Shown here: positions 9,046-17,144 of the stretch, piece after piece | Position numbering within the stretch: position 1 is the first letter of the stretch | How the letters are laid out: every line of letters begins with the position of its first letter | Assembly (NCBI GenBank): GCA_029339505.1 | Contig: JAQISU010000097.1 | Coordinates: 246,501-310,500, forward strand | Length of the DNA: 64,000 bases | Direction of reading: 5' to 3' | DNA from: Unio delphinus | Lineage: Eukaryota; Mollusca; Bivalvia; Unionida; Unionidae | Made by a program: the position numbers and the translations under genes | Notes under the pieces: model-generated | Seen by the model: only the letters and a program-made list of their open reading frames with translations | Databases searched by the model: none | What the model was told of the DNA's origin: nothing

Positions 9046-9496
9046 TTTGCATTGGAAATTGCTTCGTGAAATTGTGAAAGAATTTCCATTGAAAATCTTC
9101 AATTTTGCAATTTCACATGGGAGATAACTCCGTTAGGTATAACGCGTGTGAAATCCGTAGGATTTCCACCAATGACAGAGTTACGGATCTTAAACACGGA
9201 AATACTAGCGTTGGAAAATCTTCGATTTTTCATTGGCTGTTATAATTAAATAAATCCGAACAAAACACAATCAATTTTGTCTTTTTTCAAGTATTAACAG
9301 AACTGTTTTATAACCACGTTGTATTTAAACATTTTTTTTAGTGTCTGTTTCAAGTATTATGCGTGTTTTCAACGTTGTCAGTGATCGCTAATAAACAAAC
9401 AAATAATTACAATCACTACACCTATTTTATATCACCTCGTCGTAATGAGTGTATATATACAAATTCGTTCTTATTATAATTGGGCATTTAGCCGAA

Positions 9497-9597
9497 ATTC
9501 AAGTGTAAACAAAACCACACCGTCACACGTGGTATGAACGTTATTATTGACATTCAAAACCAAAGTTTCGATTTTGCGGTTTTGTTTACACTTGAAT
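9497..9597. repeat. Long palindrome, 20-bp perfect arms
   Basis: Arms 9497-9516 (attcaagtgtaaacaaaacc) and 9578-9597 are exact reverse complements with a 61-base loop. Outside them GGGC/GCCC (near 9482 and 9605) adds further pairing. P3 has 21-bp perfect arms of a different sequence at the same place (43104-43124 and 43183-43203). P2's equivalent (57246-57364) is degraded. Confidence 0.92.
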
Positions 9598-9615
9598 GTA
9601 GAATAGCCCGCGTCA

Positions 9616-9856
9616 TCCATTGTCATTGAAATCAATTCATTCATTGTTCACCTATAATCTATTGTTGTACCGTCGTCATTGTCATTGAAATCAATTCATT
9701 GTATATACCATTGTCATTGTTCACCTATAATCTATTGTTGTACCGTCGTCATTGTCATTGAAATCAATTCATTCATTGTTCACCTATAATCTATTGTTGT
9801 ACCGTCGTCATTGTCATTGAAATCAATTCATTCATTGTTCACCTATAATCTATTGT
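9616..9856. repeat. ~62-bp tandem repeat
   Basis: Four partial copies of a unit containing cattgtcattgaaatcaatt, then attcattgttcacctataat, then ctattgttgtaccgtcg. The same unit occurs in reverse orientation in P3 (42905-43085) and in traces in P2 (57115-57240). Confidence 0.9.
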
Positions 9857-9857
9857 T

Positions 9858-9935
9858 ATGTGTTTGTCGGTTGTAACCGTTGAGCGCGCTGCTTGATGTA
9901 TAAAACACCAAGGGGTTCAAAACGGTAAATGTGCC
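9858..9935 (+). promoter_or_regulatory. Conserved non-coding block upstream of the virion array
   Basis: The segment from 'gtgtttgtcggttgtaaccg' through 'accaaggggttcaaaacggt' is retained almost base for base in P3 (reverse complement of 42835-42905) despite heavy divergence around it. In P1 it contains TATAAAA near 9899. P3 lacks that exact TATA, so the element may bind something else. Confidence 0.45.
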
Positions 9936-10111
9936 GTCTTCATTCATTATATATAATCATAATCACCTATAATCGCATTAAGCTTCTGAGTATACTAAGA
10001 TGATCAACACCTTAGTGTATCCAGAATTCATTTTAAAATACTTTGTATTTTTAATACTTGTATTTGAAATACTTTATTTAAACAAATATATTTTTATATA
10101 TATATATATAT

Positions 10112-10501
10112 ATGAATATTGAAAATCTCAAATTGATTATTATTGAAATCAATAAGTTGAAGGATCAAAATATAAAATTATGTTCAGGTTTGGATTGTGA
10201 TCAAATTATGACCAATTTCGAGGATATACAATTTGCAGAACAGACCGGAAAATATGTCCTATCTAAAAAATATTTTTTAATTAAGAATATCCAAAAGCTT
10301 ATACGTGAGAGCTTAGTCAATACTGAAGATGTTAATGTCTTCGTACCATTATGTAGCATCGTTGAACGTGTTCGAAAGCAATTAGGATTAGAATATGAAC
10401 AAAAGAGACTTATTAATTGTAAAGTGAGACAATTAAAAATGTTAATGGAAAACTCTGAAGGTGATGAGCCCACGCGTAGAGAGCCTCCTTTGTTTGTATA
10501 A
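10112..10501 (+). CDS. Conserved element protein of unknown function (129 aa)
   Basis: Predicted to be mostly helical, with a coiled-coil-like N-terminus (LKLIIIEINKLKDQN) and a conserved centre (SLVNTEDVNVFVPLCSIVERVRKQLG). It is the first gene of the virion array and follows an AT run ending tatatatATG. It is conserved in P3 (119 aa, open) and in P2 (frameshifted). I do not recognise the family. Small size, position and helical character would fit a regulatory or scaffold protein, but that is only inference. Confidence 0.65.
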   Translation: MNIENLKLIIIEINKLKDQNIKLCSGLDCDQIMTNFEDIQFAEQTGKYVLSKKYFLIKNIQKLIRESLVNTEDVNVFVPLCSIVERVRKQLGLEYEQKRLINCKVRQLKMLMENSEGDEPTRREPPLFV

Positions 10502-10654
10502 CCGATACGGTATGAGGAAGTAAAATTATGTGTGTAAGGGGGAAGTATTAAAATGATTTACATTTTTTAGTTAGTGATTTGCATTTCTAAAATGCTTTGG
10601 ATTTTTTAATTAAAAATTGCAAAGCAATTTGACAATAGTAATACTCTTTCAATA

Positions 10655-11767
10655 ATGGTAGGAGAATCATTAACAACGAGATTAGCTAGAGAGAGACTTG
10701 AAGCTCTTAAGAAAATATTACCCCTTCGTGATAGAATCCGCGAAAAACTTCAACAACGGCAATTATTTCAGACTGATTTTACAGAGGATACAGAACAACT
10801 CTTCAAACCGGTTGTCAAGGCAACTACAGATGTGAAAACAGCAATCTCTAAACAAGAAAGCGCGCAAAAAGAGTCCTTTCTCCCTGTGTTGGAGAAAATA
10901 GCAAAACGAACTAAACAAACGAAAAAATCATTAAAAACACTTCCTGGTGATATAATAACTACTGCAAGACAACAAGAAGAACAACAACGAGAACTTCAGG
11001 AAGAAATTGAACGATTAGGTGATGTTGATATTTCCTCACTAGAAATGCAAGCATTTCCACCTGAAGAACAACCACAAGAAGAAGAGGGAGCTGTTTCAAA
11101 GGGGGATTATTCTCCTGAAAAAATATTTACAGTTGATGCGTTAAATACAATCAGAAATATCCCAACACTTGCTGGATTAGCTAAATTTACAAACGACAAC
11201 ATTAAAAAAGCAAATAGAGATAAGTATTTAATAGACGACACGTCTAAAAATTTTATAAACAATAAACACCTTTGGGTAAATAAGGTGTTTTTAGCAAACA
11301 AGAAGGAAAACAAAATCAACAAAAAAATAAAATCTGATTATGACCATTTTCTAACTATGGTAAAGGGGATCACAGTAGCACCGCCAGTATACACAGCAGA
11401 CCCAATCCCTGATGAAATACAAATAATGGCAGAGGCTGATTCCCAGAGTAAAACTCCAGAGTTGAAAACTCTGAAGGGTGCAACTGGTACAACTAAAAAA
11501 AAGGGTAGTGGTTTAGTTGGTAAAAATCCTATAGATTTTCACGCTAGTGTAACATGTCCTGGTAATATTCTCGGTGATATATCCCGATTAGAAGTACTTG
11601 TAGGAGGAAAACGAGCCGGGAATAACTCACTGGAAATAATCAATGAAGCAGCTGATATCTGTAGGAGATTATTTCAAGGTGGTATCATGGATATTGCAAC
11701 ATATAGAGATTTCATTGAGGAGTTAGCCGAAAATTCTTCGAATTTCTACGGTTATCATAGCGATTAG
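10655..11767 (+). CDS. Conserved element protein of unknown function (370 aa), possible virion component
   Basis: The N-terminal half is charged and helical (KILPLRDRIREKLQQRQ; then an E/Q-rich coiled coil near residues 105-135). The middle is variable. The C-terminal ~85 residues are best conserved: CPGNILGDISRLEVLVGGKR, AGNNSLEIINEA and GGIMDIATYRDFIEEL. The start is supported by a shared upstream string (gacaatagt.atactctttcaata) in P1 and P3. Length and position before the pVI-like and capsid genes suggest a structural or scaffold role. P3 is open and P2 is broken. It shows length changes at inserted palindromes (11731-11745 in the coding end). Confidence 0.65.
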   Translation: MVGESLTTRLARERLEALKKILPLRDRIREKLQQRQLFQTDFTEDTEQLFKPVVKATTDVKTAISKQESAQKESFLPVLEKIAKRTKQTKKSLKTLPGDIITTARQQEEQQRELQEEIERLGDVDISSLEMQAFPPEEQPQEEEGAVSKGDYSPEKIFTVDALNTIRNIPTLAGLAKFTNDNIKKANRDKYLIDDTSKNFINNKHLWVNKVFLANKKENKINKKIKSDYDHFLTMVKGITVAPPVYTADPIPDEIQIMAEADSQSKTPELKTLKGATGTTKKKGSGLVGKNPIDFHASVTCPGNILGDISRLEVLVGGKRAGNNSLEIINEAADICRRLFQGGIMDIATYRDFIEELAENSSNFYGYHSD

Positions 11768-11821
11768 ATAATTGGAAACACTAGCATTTGGAAAAACACT
11801 AGTGTTTTTGTATATAGAAGA

Positions 11822-12340
11822 ATGATCATACACTACAACCATGATAAACCAACTAGTGTCTACGTGGTAAACTCACGATTGCCAAAATACCGAGTATACT
11901 ATGGAGATGGTCTCGGTAATACTATAATGGGATTATTTTCAAGAATGGCTCCAAAAGTGGCTCCGTTTGCAAAACAGGCAGCAATGAAAGCAATTGATGT
12001 TATCCGAGATAAGGGTATTAACACTGTTGGTGATCTTGCTAGTAAGGCATTTTCAGCCGCTCGGGATAAACTAACAGCGCTAGTGAAATCACGAAGTGAT
12101 TTTCGACGAAATTTTTCAAACCCCAGAAACACTAGTGTTTCTAATGCTAGCATTTCTAGAATGACTTCACTACCATCTACTGCAGTAATGCCTACACAGG
12201 TTAGTAAAATAATAAATAACGCCGTGGATAAAAAACTACAGTCGTTAATGACTAACGCCCAGGATAACATAACAGCAAATATGATAGCCGGAAGTGGGCT
12301 TCCGGGAAGTGGCTTTAAGAAATTTCGCCGGAAACGTTAG
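11822..12340 (+). CDS. Adenovirus pVI-like minor virion protein (candidate)
   Basis: 172 residues. A short N-terminal tail leads to YGDGLGNTIMGLFSRMAP (about residues 26-43), an amphipathic segment of the kind found in pVI-like membrane-active proteins. A helical middle follows, then a very basic C-terminus (FKKFRRKR). It lies directly upstream of the major capsid gene, as expected for an internal capsid-cementing or membrane-lytic protein. Two palindromes sit in frame: 12126-12141 encodes NTSVS, and one at about 12086-12102 lies just before. The P3 copy is open. In P2 the start region is split by a retrotransposon. The assignment rests on context and composition, not on sequence identity I can confirm. 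Confidence 0.5.
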   Translation: MIIHYNHDKPTSVYVVNSRLPKYRVYYGDGLGNTIMGLFSRMAPKVAPFAKQAAMKAIDVIRDKGINTVGDLASKAFSAARDKLTALVKSRSDFRRNFSNPRNTSVSNASISRMTSLPSTAVMPTQVSKIINNAVDKKLQSLMTNAQDNITANMIAGSGLPGSGFKKFRRKR

Positions 12341-13035
12341 AAATATTTATTTGAACAGGATTTCCAATTATGATAGTTATTGTAGAAACACTAATGTTTC
12401 TAATGCTAGCATTAGAAATATTTGTGTCAGAATCACTTATGATTCTATTTATTTGAATAGGATGCTCAGTTGTTATGGTTATTGTAGAAATGCTAGCATT
12501 AGAAATATTTGTGTCAGAATCACTTGTATCAGAATCATTTGTGATTCTACTTACGTTATCTTCATTATCAGATATTTTCATCATCATTATTAAAATACAC
12601 CCAACTAAATAATTAGTTTAAAAATTCTTTAGAATTTTGAAAATTATTTTTATATTATAAAATATTTATAATTTGCTAATTTTGTTAGATTTTTTACTTT
12701 TTTTACTCATTTTTCTAGTGTTTTTACTCATTTTTCTAGTGTTTTTATGCAATTCATCGACAAAATTTCATGAAAATCGAGGATGAAAACCCCAGGAATT
12801 CATTTAGAGAAAATCGATTTTGATCAGATTTTTTATCATGTGAGGCTAAAATTATGTTGTTTCATCGAATTTTCGATGTTTTTTTTATTGATTTTGTATT
12901 GTTTTTTGGCTAATCCGTCGACATAATTTCATGAAAATCGATTTTCTCTAAATGAATTCCTTGGGTTTTCAATTCAAAATTACTTTCAGAATTCTTTCAG
13001 AGTTTTTGATTTAGACCATCGGATATATAATAAAA
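12341..13035. other. Long AT-rich spacer before the capsid gene
   Basis: 695 bases in P1 against 131 in P3 and essentially none in P2. The first part (12341-12600) has two copies of a ~95-bp unit with CTAG-centred palindromes. These make both strands appear open, but neither frame looks like a gene. The second part has a 36-bp inverted repeat (12786-12821 with 12934-12969). The last bases, ggatatataataaaa, precede the capsid ATG. Confidence 0.6.
12786..12969. repeat. 36-bp inverted repeat
   Basis: 12786-12821 and 12934-12969 are reverse complements with one mismatch. The shared core is ggaattcatttagagaaaat. Both arms also lie beside direct repeats of tttcatgaaaatcga. Absent from the shorter P3 spacer. 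Confidence 0.9.
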
Positions 13036-14496
13036 ATGTTCAAACAAAACCCTGATGTTGCATTTGACATGGAAGCCCCAGTGCTTAAAGATACTTCTGT
13101 ACGCGATTATCAATTTTTTGCTTATCACGCAGTACAACCTGATCTTCGTGGAAGAATTGAACTTCAAGTTCATGATACCAGTAAATACTTTTTACCCGCT
13201 GAAACTTTTATTGAAGTTGAAGGTGAACTCGTACAAAATACTCCACTTAATACAGTATATGGGCCTAATTTACAAGTTGGTTTTGTTAATAATGGGATTA
13301 TGGCATTATTTGAAAGCGCTAGATATCTCATTGATGGAAAAGAAATCGAATCTATTGAACGTGAAGTTGATGTAGCAACAACAATACTAGGGCTAGCAAG
13401 ATACTCTGACGATTATACAAGATCAGCGGGTCCATCTATGATGTTCACGAAGGATATTACTGATAATGCTAATGGCGTTCAGTATCTAGTAAGGCAACCA
13501 AAGGATCGTGGTGTTGGTGCTGCTGCTGCTGCTTTTGTTGGTCCTGGTGCTGGTCTTGCTGGTGGTATCGAGGATATGATTATAAATACTATTCCAGAGT
13601 ATAATCTAGGATTTGCAACACGATTAGCAACGTTACAAGGAGTGCGTCGACATTTTTCATGTGCTATTCCACTCCATCATATATTTGGATTTTGTAGAAA
13701 CGTCAGAAAAGTTATTTATGGAGTAAAGCATACTGTAGCACTAGTGAGAAAGGGTACTGATAATAATGCAATCTGGAGCGCTGTTGGCGTTGCCGATGGT
13801 AAAGTAATTTTAACAAAACTATCACTATGGATGCCAGTGTTGACTCCATCATTGTCAGTAGAACCGCGGTTGCTATCATTTATGGATCAAGGGGGGAAGA
13901 GATTATTAAGCTGGTTGACAACGTCCACAGATACCATGGATTCTAATATTGATGGTACATTTACATGGCATTTGGCAGCACGACAGGGTGTTTCAGCTCC
14001 ACGGCATATATTTGTTGCTCTACAGGATATTACGAGATTAAACAATCAAGAAAGAAGTCATATGATATTTGATCAACTTGGGTGTAGTGAAGTCTCGCTG
14101 AAAATAAACGGACAACAAGAACCAGCAGAGGATATACAACTTAACTATGAAAATAACCACATTGCACGAGTTTATCATCGATTGCTATCATTTATGGGAC
14201 GTGATCAAAATGTAGATACTGGTCTACAAATATCACAATTGGATTTTAAAGGTCTGTATCCGATTTATTACTTTTCCCTAGAACATCTTGACTTGATGAA
14301 ACAGTCCGTAGTTGATATACACTTCCGAGCTCGTGTACATCCTGGTGTTCACCCTGCTGCTCCTCCTCCTGGTGCTGTTGCTGGTGATGTTGTTAATTAC
14401 AGAGCAGTTGCTGTTATTCTTAGTGATAAATCAATGATACTCGAAGGTGTTGGTGGACGAATGAGACTAGTAGATGCACCAGTGGAAAATCTGTAA
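13036..14496 (+). CDS. Major capsid protein (Polinton double-jelly-roll)
   Basis: 486 residues, close to the usual Polinton/adintovirus capsid length. Recognisable landmarks are LRGRIELQVHDTSKYFLP near residue 36, the conserved IPLHHIFGFCRNVRKVIYG near 212, KLSLWMPVLTPS near 258, and a C-terminal YYFSLEHLDLMKQSVVDIHF. These match the double-jelly-roll capsid family of Polintons. Two low-complexity Ala/Gly/Pro segments (about residues 158-178 and 434-453) differ completely in P3 and are probably exposed loops. The stop codon lies in the loop of a 19-bp palindrome (14485-14503). The P3 copy is open, and P2 is broken by an AT microsatellite and frameshifts. Confidence 0.88.
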   Translation: MFKQNPDVAFDMEAPVLKDTSVRDYQFFAYHAVQPDLRGRIELQVHDTSKYFLPAETFIEVEGELVQNTPLNTVYGPNLQVGFVNNGIMALFESARYLIDGKEIESIEREVDVATTILGLARYSDDYTRSAGPSMMFTKDITDNANGVQYLVRQPKDRGVGAAAAAFVGPGAGLAGGIEDMIINTIPEYNLGFATRLATLQGVRRHFSCAIPLHHIFGFCRNVRKVIYGVKHTVALVRKGTDNNAIWSAVGVADGKVILTKLSLWMPVLTPSLSVEPRLLSFMDQGGKRLLSWLTTSTDTMDSNIDGTFTWHLAARQGVSAPRHIFVALQDITRLNNQERSHMIFDQLGCSEVSLKINGQQEPAEDIQLNYENNHIARVYHRLLSFMGRDQNVDTGLQISQLDFKGLYPIYYFSLEHLDLMKQSVVDIHFRARVHPGVHPAAPPPGAVAGDVVNYRAVAVILSDKSMILEGVGGRMRLVDAPVENL

Positions 14497-14503
14497 GATT
14501 TTC
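14485..14503. repeat. 19-bp palindrome containing the capsid stop codon
   Basis: GAAAATCT-GTA-AGATTTTC. The capsid TAA begins within the loop. It is one member of the short-palindrome family described in the findings. Confidence 0.9.
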
Positions 14504-14559
14504 TTAATCCAAAATTCTTTAAAAATGACTCGCGATTTAGAATCAACCTGTTTTGTATA

Positions 14560-15021
14560 ATGTCGTATAGTAATATCAATGTTACGTTGACACCTGGTCA
14601 GCTAAAAAAATTACAATCCAAATCAGCTAAGCAATGTGGAACCACAATAACGCTGAAACCTAATCAAATGAATGGCGGAGGGAATAAACTATCGCTGACG
14701 AAAACTCAAACTAATCATTTTAATAAAGCGCTGAAAGAAAAAAAGGGAGTTCAGGTTACTCTTTCTACAAGTGCGATCCGTAATATGGAAAAGACTGGTG
14801 GTATATTCCCGTTGTTAGGGTTGATTCCAGGGTTGATTGCCGCAGCAGCCCCAGCGGTAGCGAAGGCAGCAGCATTAGGAGCTATTGGTACCGCGGCAGG
14901 AATGGCATTGAAAAAGGCAACTGGAAAAGGGTATAAAAAAAAAGGAAAGGGTCTAAGACTACCAGGAACCCCGAGTTCATGGTACAGCGGAAAGGGTCTT
15001 CGAATTCCAGGAACGATATAG
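14560..15021 (+). CDS. pX/pVII-like core or membrane-lytic protein (candidate)
   Basis: 153 residues. The N-terminal domain has a repeated pattern of V/I-T-LT-x-x-Q (INVTLTPGQLKKLQ; ITLKPNQM; LSLTKTQ; VTLSTSAI). A long Ala/Gly/Leu hydrophobic segment (about residues 82-117, GIFPLLGLIPGLIAAAAP onward) is followed by a Lys/Gly-rich basic tail (KGYKKKGKGLR). Adenovirus-like and Polinton virions carry such small basic proteins for DNA condensation and membrane disruption. It sits between capsid and protease genes. P3 has stops at codons 19 and 102, and P2 is truncated. Confidence 0.55.
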   Translation: MSYSNINVTLTPGQLKKLQSKSAKQCGTTITLKPNQMNGGGNKLSLTKTQTNHFNKALKEKKGVQVTLSTSAIRNMEKTGGIFPLLGLIPGLIAAAAPAVAKAAALGAIGTAAGMALKKATGKGYKKKGKGLRLPGTPSSWYSGKGLRIPGTI

Positions 15022-15026
15022 TTCCT

Positions 15027-15455
15027 ATGTCCAATTTTGATTTAATTGATGCCGCTAAAAAACTAGCGATTAAAAATTTCAGAGGTGTTTTTATGAGAGA
15101 TCAGTTACCGACACAACCAAATGATGTTGAAACCGGTATTATTAATTTAGATAACAGCGATGGACCTGGAACACATTGGGTTTGTTACGCAATTGATCCA
15201 CGTGGGATTATTTATTTTGACTCATATGGATTAGCGCCGCCAAAAGAATTTATGCGTTATATTAAAACCCTTCCAATGAAGACTTGGTATTCTACGTTAC
15301 CAACACAAACAATGCTTGATCCACCAATATGTGGTAATGAAGTATTAAACGTACTTGATGCTATATCCAAAAGATTTTCGAAACCACCTCATATAGTAGT
15401 AAATGAGTATACTAGCGGTAGAAACGCTAGCGTTTCTCGGATTAGAAATCCATAG
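15027..15455 (+). CDS. Adenain-like maturation cysteine protease
   Basis: 142 residues, smaller than adenovirus protease but with the same order of catalytic residues: H50 (GTHWVCYA), D65 (YFDSYG) and C102 (PPICGNEVLN). It would cleave virion precursors during maturation. The start at 15027 is chosen from the P2 copy; the frame also opens upstream inside the previous gene (14979). The C-terminus carries two palindromes: GAAACGCTAGCGTTTC (15421-15436, encoding NASVS) and AAATCC-ATA-GGATTT, which overlaps the stop. P2 keeps an open copy with all three residues. P3 has lost one base just before the Cys codon. Confidence 0.88.
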   Translation: MSNFDLIDAAKKLAIKNFRGVFMRDQLPTQPNDVETGIINLDNSDGPGTHWVCYAIDPRGIIYFDSYGLAPPKEFMRYIKTLPMKTWYSTLPTQTMLDPPICGNEVLNVLDAISKRFSKPPHIVVNEYTSGRNASVSRIRNP

Positions 15456-15485
15456 GATTTGAATAATAAAAAGATTTCTATAATA

Positions 15486-16514
15486 ATGATTGATATTTGG
15501 GGACGACCTTTATCATCGCTGAAGAAACCTGATAGTGGAGTTGAAACTGTTGATAACAAGGATATTAAAAAACTAATCGAAGATGAAATAGCTGAAATAT
15601 TAAACCTAGCAAATGTTGATCCTGGTGAAATAGTTGTTTTTCAAGATCGTCAGGGTAAATTGAAAAGTAGTAATATCTCTCTTAATGATATTTTGGTTAA
15701 ACAACGAGACGCAGCAGAGGATACTATCGCGTTATTTTCTGATGGGGGTAAACTCAAACCAGGTGTACTTGTTTCAACAATTACGGATAAATTAACAACA
15801 TACGATAACACGGTGAATTCATTAAAATCGCTTAATGATAAATATGACGATCATATAGTTGTATTTGACCAGTTTACTGCATTACAAAGAAATATAGTTG
15901 ACAAAATTGATAAGCCCATACTAGAATTTTTTGGAAATCCACCAGTAACCACACCAAAACTCACCACAATAAAAGATTCTATATTGGAACTAGCAACTCT
16001 TCAATCCGAATATGAAAAACACACGAAACTATTTATGACGTTTCGTAAAAACCTCATGGATAAGTTTATTGGGAGCCCATTTGATAAAATTGAAATAACA
16101 CTTCCTGATATTAAAAAATCCATCGATGAGCTTAAAACATTCAACAATGGAATAAGGGATGATGCAATGAGAATGATAAGCGTTGTTGAAAAAGTAAAAA
16201 TTCCTCATAATAAATCTATCGTCAACAACGTAGTATACACGATTCAATACGGATCATTTATGTGGACTCCCACAAACAATACTTTAACCGTAACCGCAGC
16301 AGTCAAGGGTATTTATCGATTAACAATAGTATCACCGACTCAATTCAATATATCATCAAGTAGTTCATCTGGAGTCAATAATACAATATCAACGATAATC
16401 GACAAGGATACAACTGAAAAATTCACGATAACAAATACAGATGGAAATCTAGCCAGGGTTTCAGTAACGTGGTACGTAGAATTCGTAGTGGATTTAAGTA
16501 AACAATTAAATTGA
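15486..16514 (+). CDS. Candidate fibre protein (coiled-coil shaft, beta head)
   Basis: 342 residues from the start shared by all three copies (MIDIWGRPLS in P1; the frame opens 27 bases earlier). A short N-terminal peptide conserved in P1 and P3 is followed by ~200 residues of heptad-like helix rich in Lys, Asp and Leu. The last ~95 residues are Ser/Thr/Val-rich and beta-like (SFMWTPTNNTLTVTAAVKG; FNISSSSSSGVNNTIS). A penton-binding peptide, a trimeric stalk and a beta head are the architecture of adenovirus-type fibres. The gene lies near the penton-like gene. Function is inferred from architecture only. P3 open, P2 frameshifted. Confidence 0.5.
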   Translation: MIDIWGRPLSSLKKPDSGVETVDNKDIKKLIEDEIAEILNLANVDPGEIVVFQDRQGKLKSSNISLNDILVKQRDAAEDTIALFSDGGKLKPGVLVSTITDKLTTYDNTVNSLKSLNDKYDDHIVVFDQFTALQRNIVDKIDKPILEFFGNPPVTTPKLTTIKDSILELATLQSEYEKHTKLFMTFRKNLMDKFIGSPFDKIEITLPDIKKSIDELKTFNNGIRDDAMRMISVVEKVKIPHNKSIVNNVVYTIQYGSFMWTPTNNTLTVTAAVKGIYRLTIVSPTQFNISSSSSSGVNNTISTIIDKDTTEKFTITNTDGNLARVSVTWYVEFVVDLSKQLN

Positions 16515-16586
16515 TTTAAAAATTCTTTCACGATTCAAAATTACAAAGTAATTTGTAATTGAAAATGCTAACGCTTTTAAAATAAA

Positions 16587-17144
16587 ATGACTCCATCATC
16601 GAATCAGTATCGCTATGATCAAGTCAAAGAGTTTCAAACTAAACTCAGTTCTCTCTGTGAAGAATATCAAATAAAAATCAAAAAATACAAACGAAGAATA
16701 ACCACAGTTGATATCACCGTGTACTCGGTGTCAGGAGTAATCACTGCTGCTGGAATAATACTATCTTCGGTTACAATGATTGCTCCGGTCGTAGTTCCAA
16801 TCGCTATTTCCGCAGTGGCTACAATTGCTGGTATATTAACTGGGATCACAAAAAAACTATCATCGTGTAGCCAGAGTAAACTACATGATTATTTAATTAA
16901 ATATCATATTGCATCTGCCGGTTACTCGCAATTATCCTCGTTGATATCATCGTCGTTGGATGACACAACAATATCAGATAGCGAATTTTCAACGATGGCT
17001 CAATTGTATAAATCAACAATGCTGAAATTAGAGCAGAATAATAATAATAATGTCGTCGCAAGAACTACTTCAACAAATAGTAACAAATACAACACCGGTG
17101 AAAACAAGCACGATATCAGTAACCTCAACACGTCCCGAATTTAG
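16587..17144 (+). CDS. Two-transmembrane-segment element protein
   Basis: 185 residues. A helical N-terminus (YDQVKEFQTKLSSLCEEYQ) precedes two adjacent hydrophobic segments (about residues 44-65 and 66-88, the second IAPVVVPIAISAVATIAGIL). A helical, Ser-rich, then Asn-rich tail follows. It may be a virion or host-membrane protein. The last 95 bases overlap the penton-like gene in another frame, so the Asn/Thr/Ser-rich tail is probably shaped by the overlapping gene. It is the only gene besides the protease still open in decayed P2, and it is also open in P3. Family not recognised. Confidence 0.6.
   Translation: MTPSSNQYRYDQVKEFQTKLSSLCEEYQIKIKKYKRRITTVDITVYSVSGVITAAGIILSSVTMIAPVVVPIAISAVATIAGILTGITKKLSSCSQSKLHDYLIKYHIASAGYSQLSSLISSSLDDTTISDSEFSTMAQLYKSTMLKLEQNNNNNVVARTTSTNSNKYNTGENKHDISNLNTSRI

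Larger units (their letters stand above)
9046..10111. other. Gene-poor central region of P1 (candidate replication/regulatory region)
   Basis: About 1.07 kb without a supportable gene, between the replication genes and the virion array. It holds, in order, several short palindromes (GAAATCC...GGATTTC at 9150-9166; AAAATC...GATTTT near 9216), a 20-bp-arm palindrome (9497-9597), a ~62-bp tandem repeat (9616-9856), and a block at about 9858-9935 that is nearly identical to 42835-42905 of P3. It ends with an AT run directly before the next start codon. This is the best place to look for an origin or the main virion-gene promoter. Confidence 0.6.

Noticed and set aside
12294..12593. ORFs open on both strands downstream of the pVI-like gene
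   Set aside because: Both arise from duplicated palindromic sequence low in stop codons; there is no homologue in P2 or P3.
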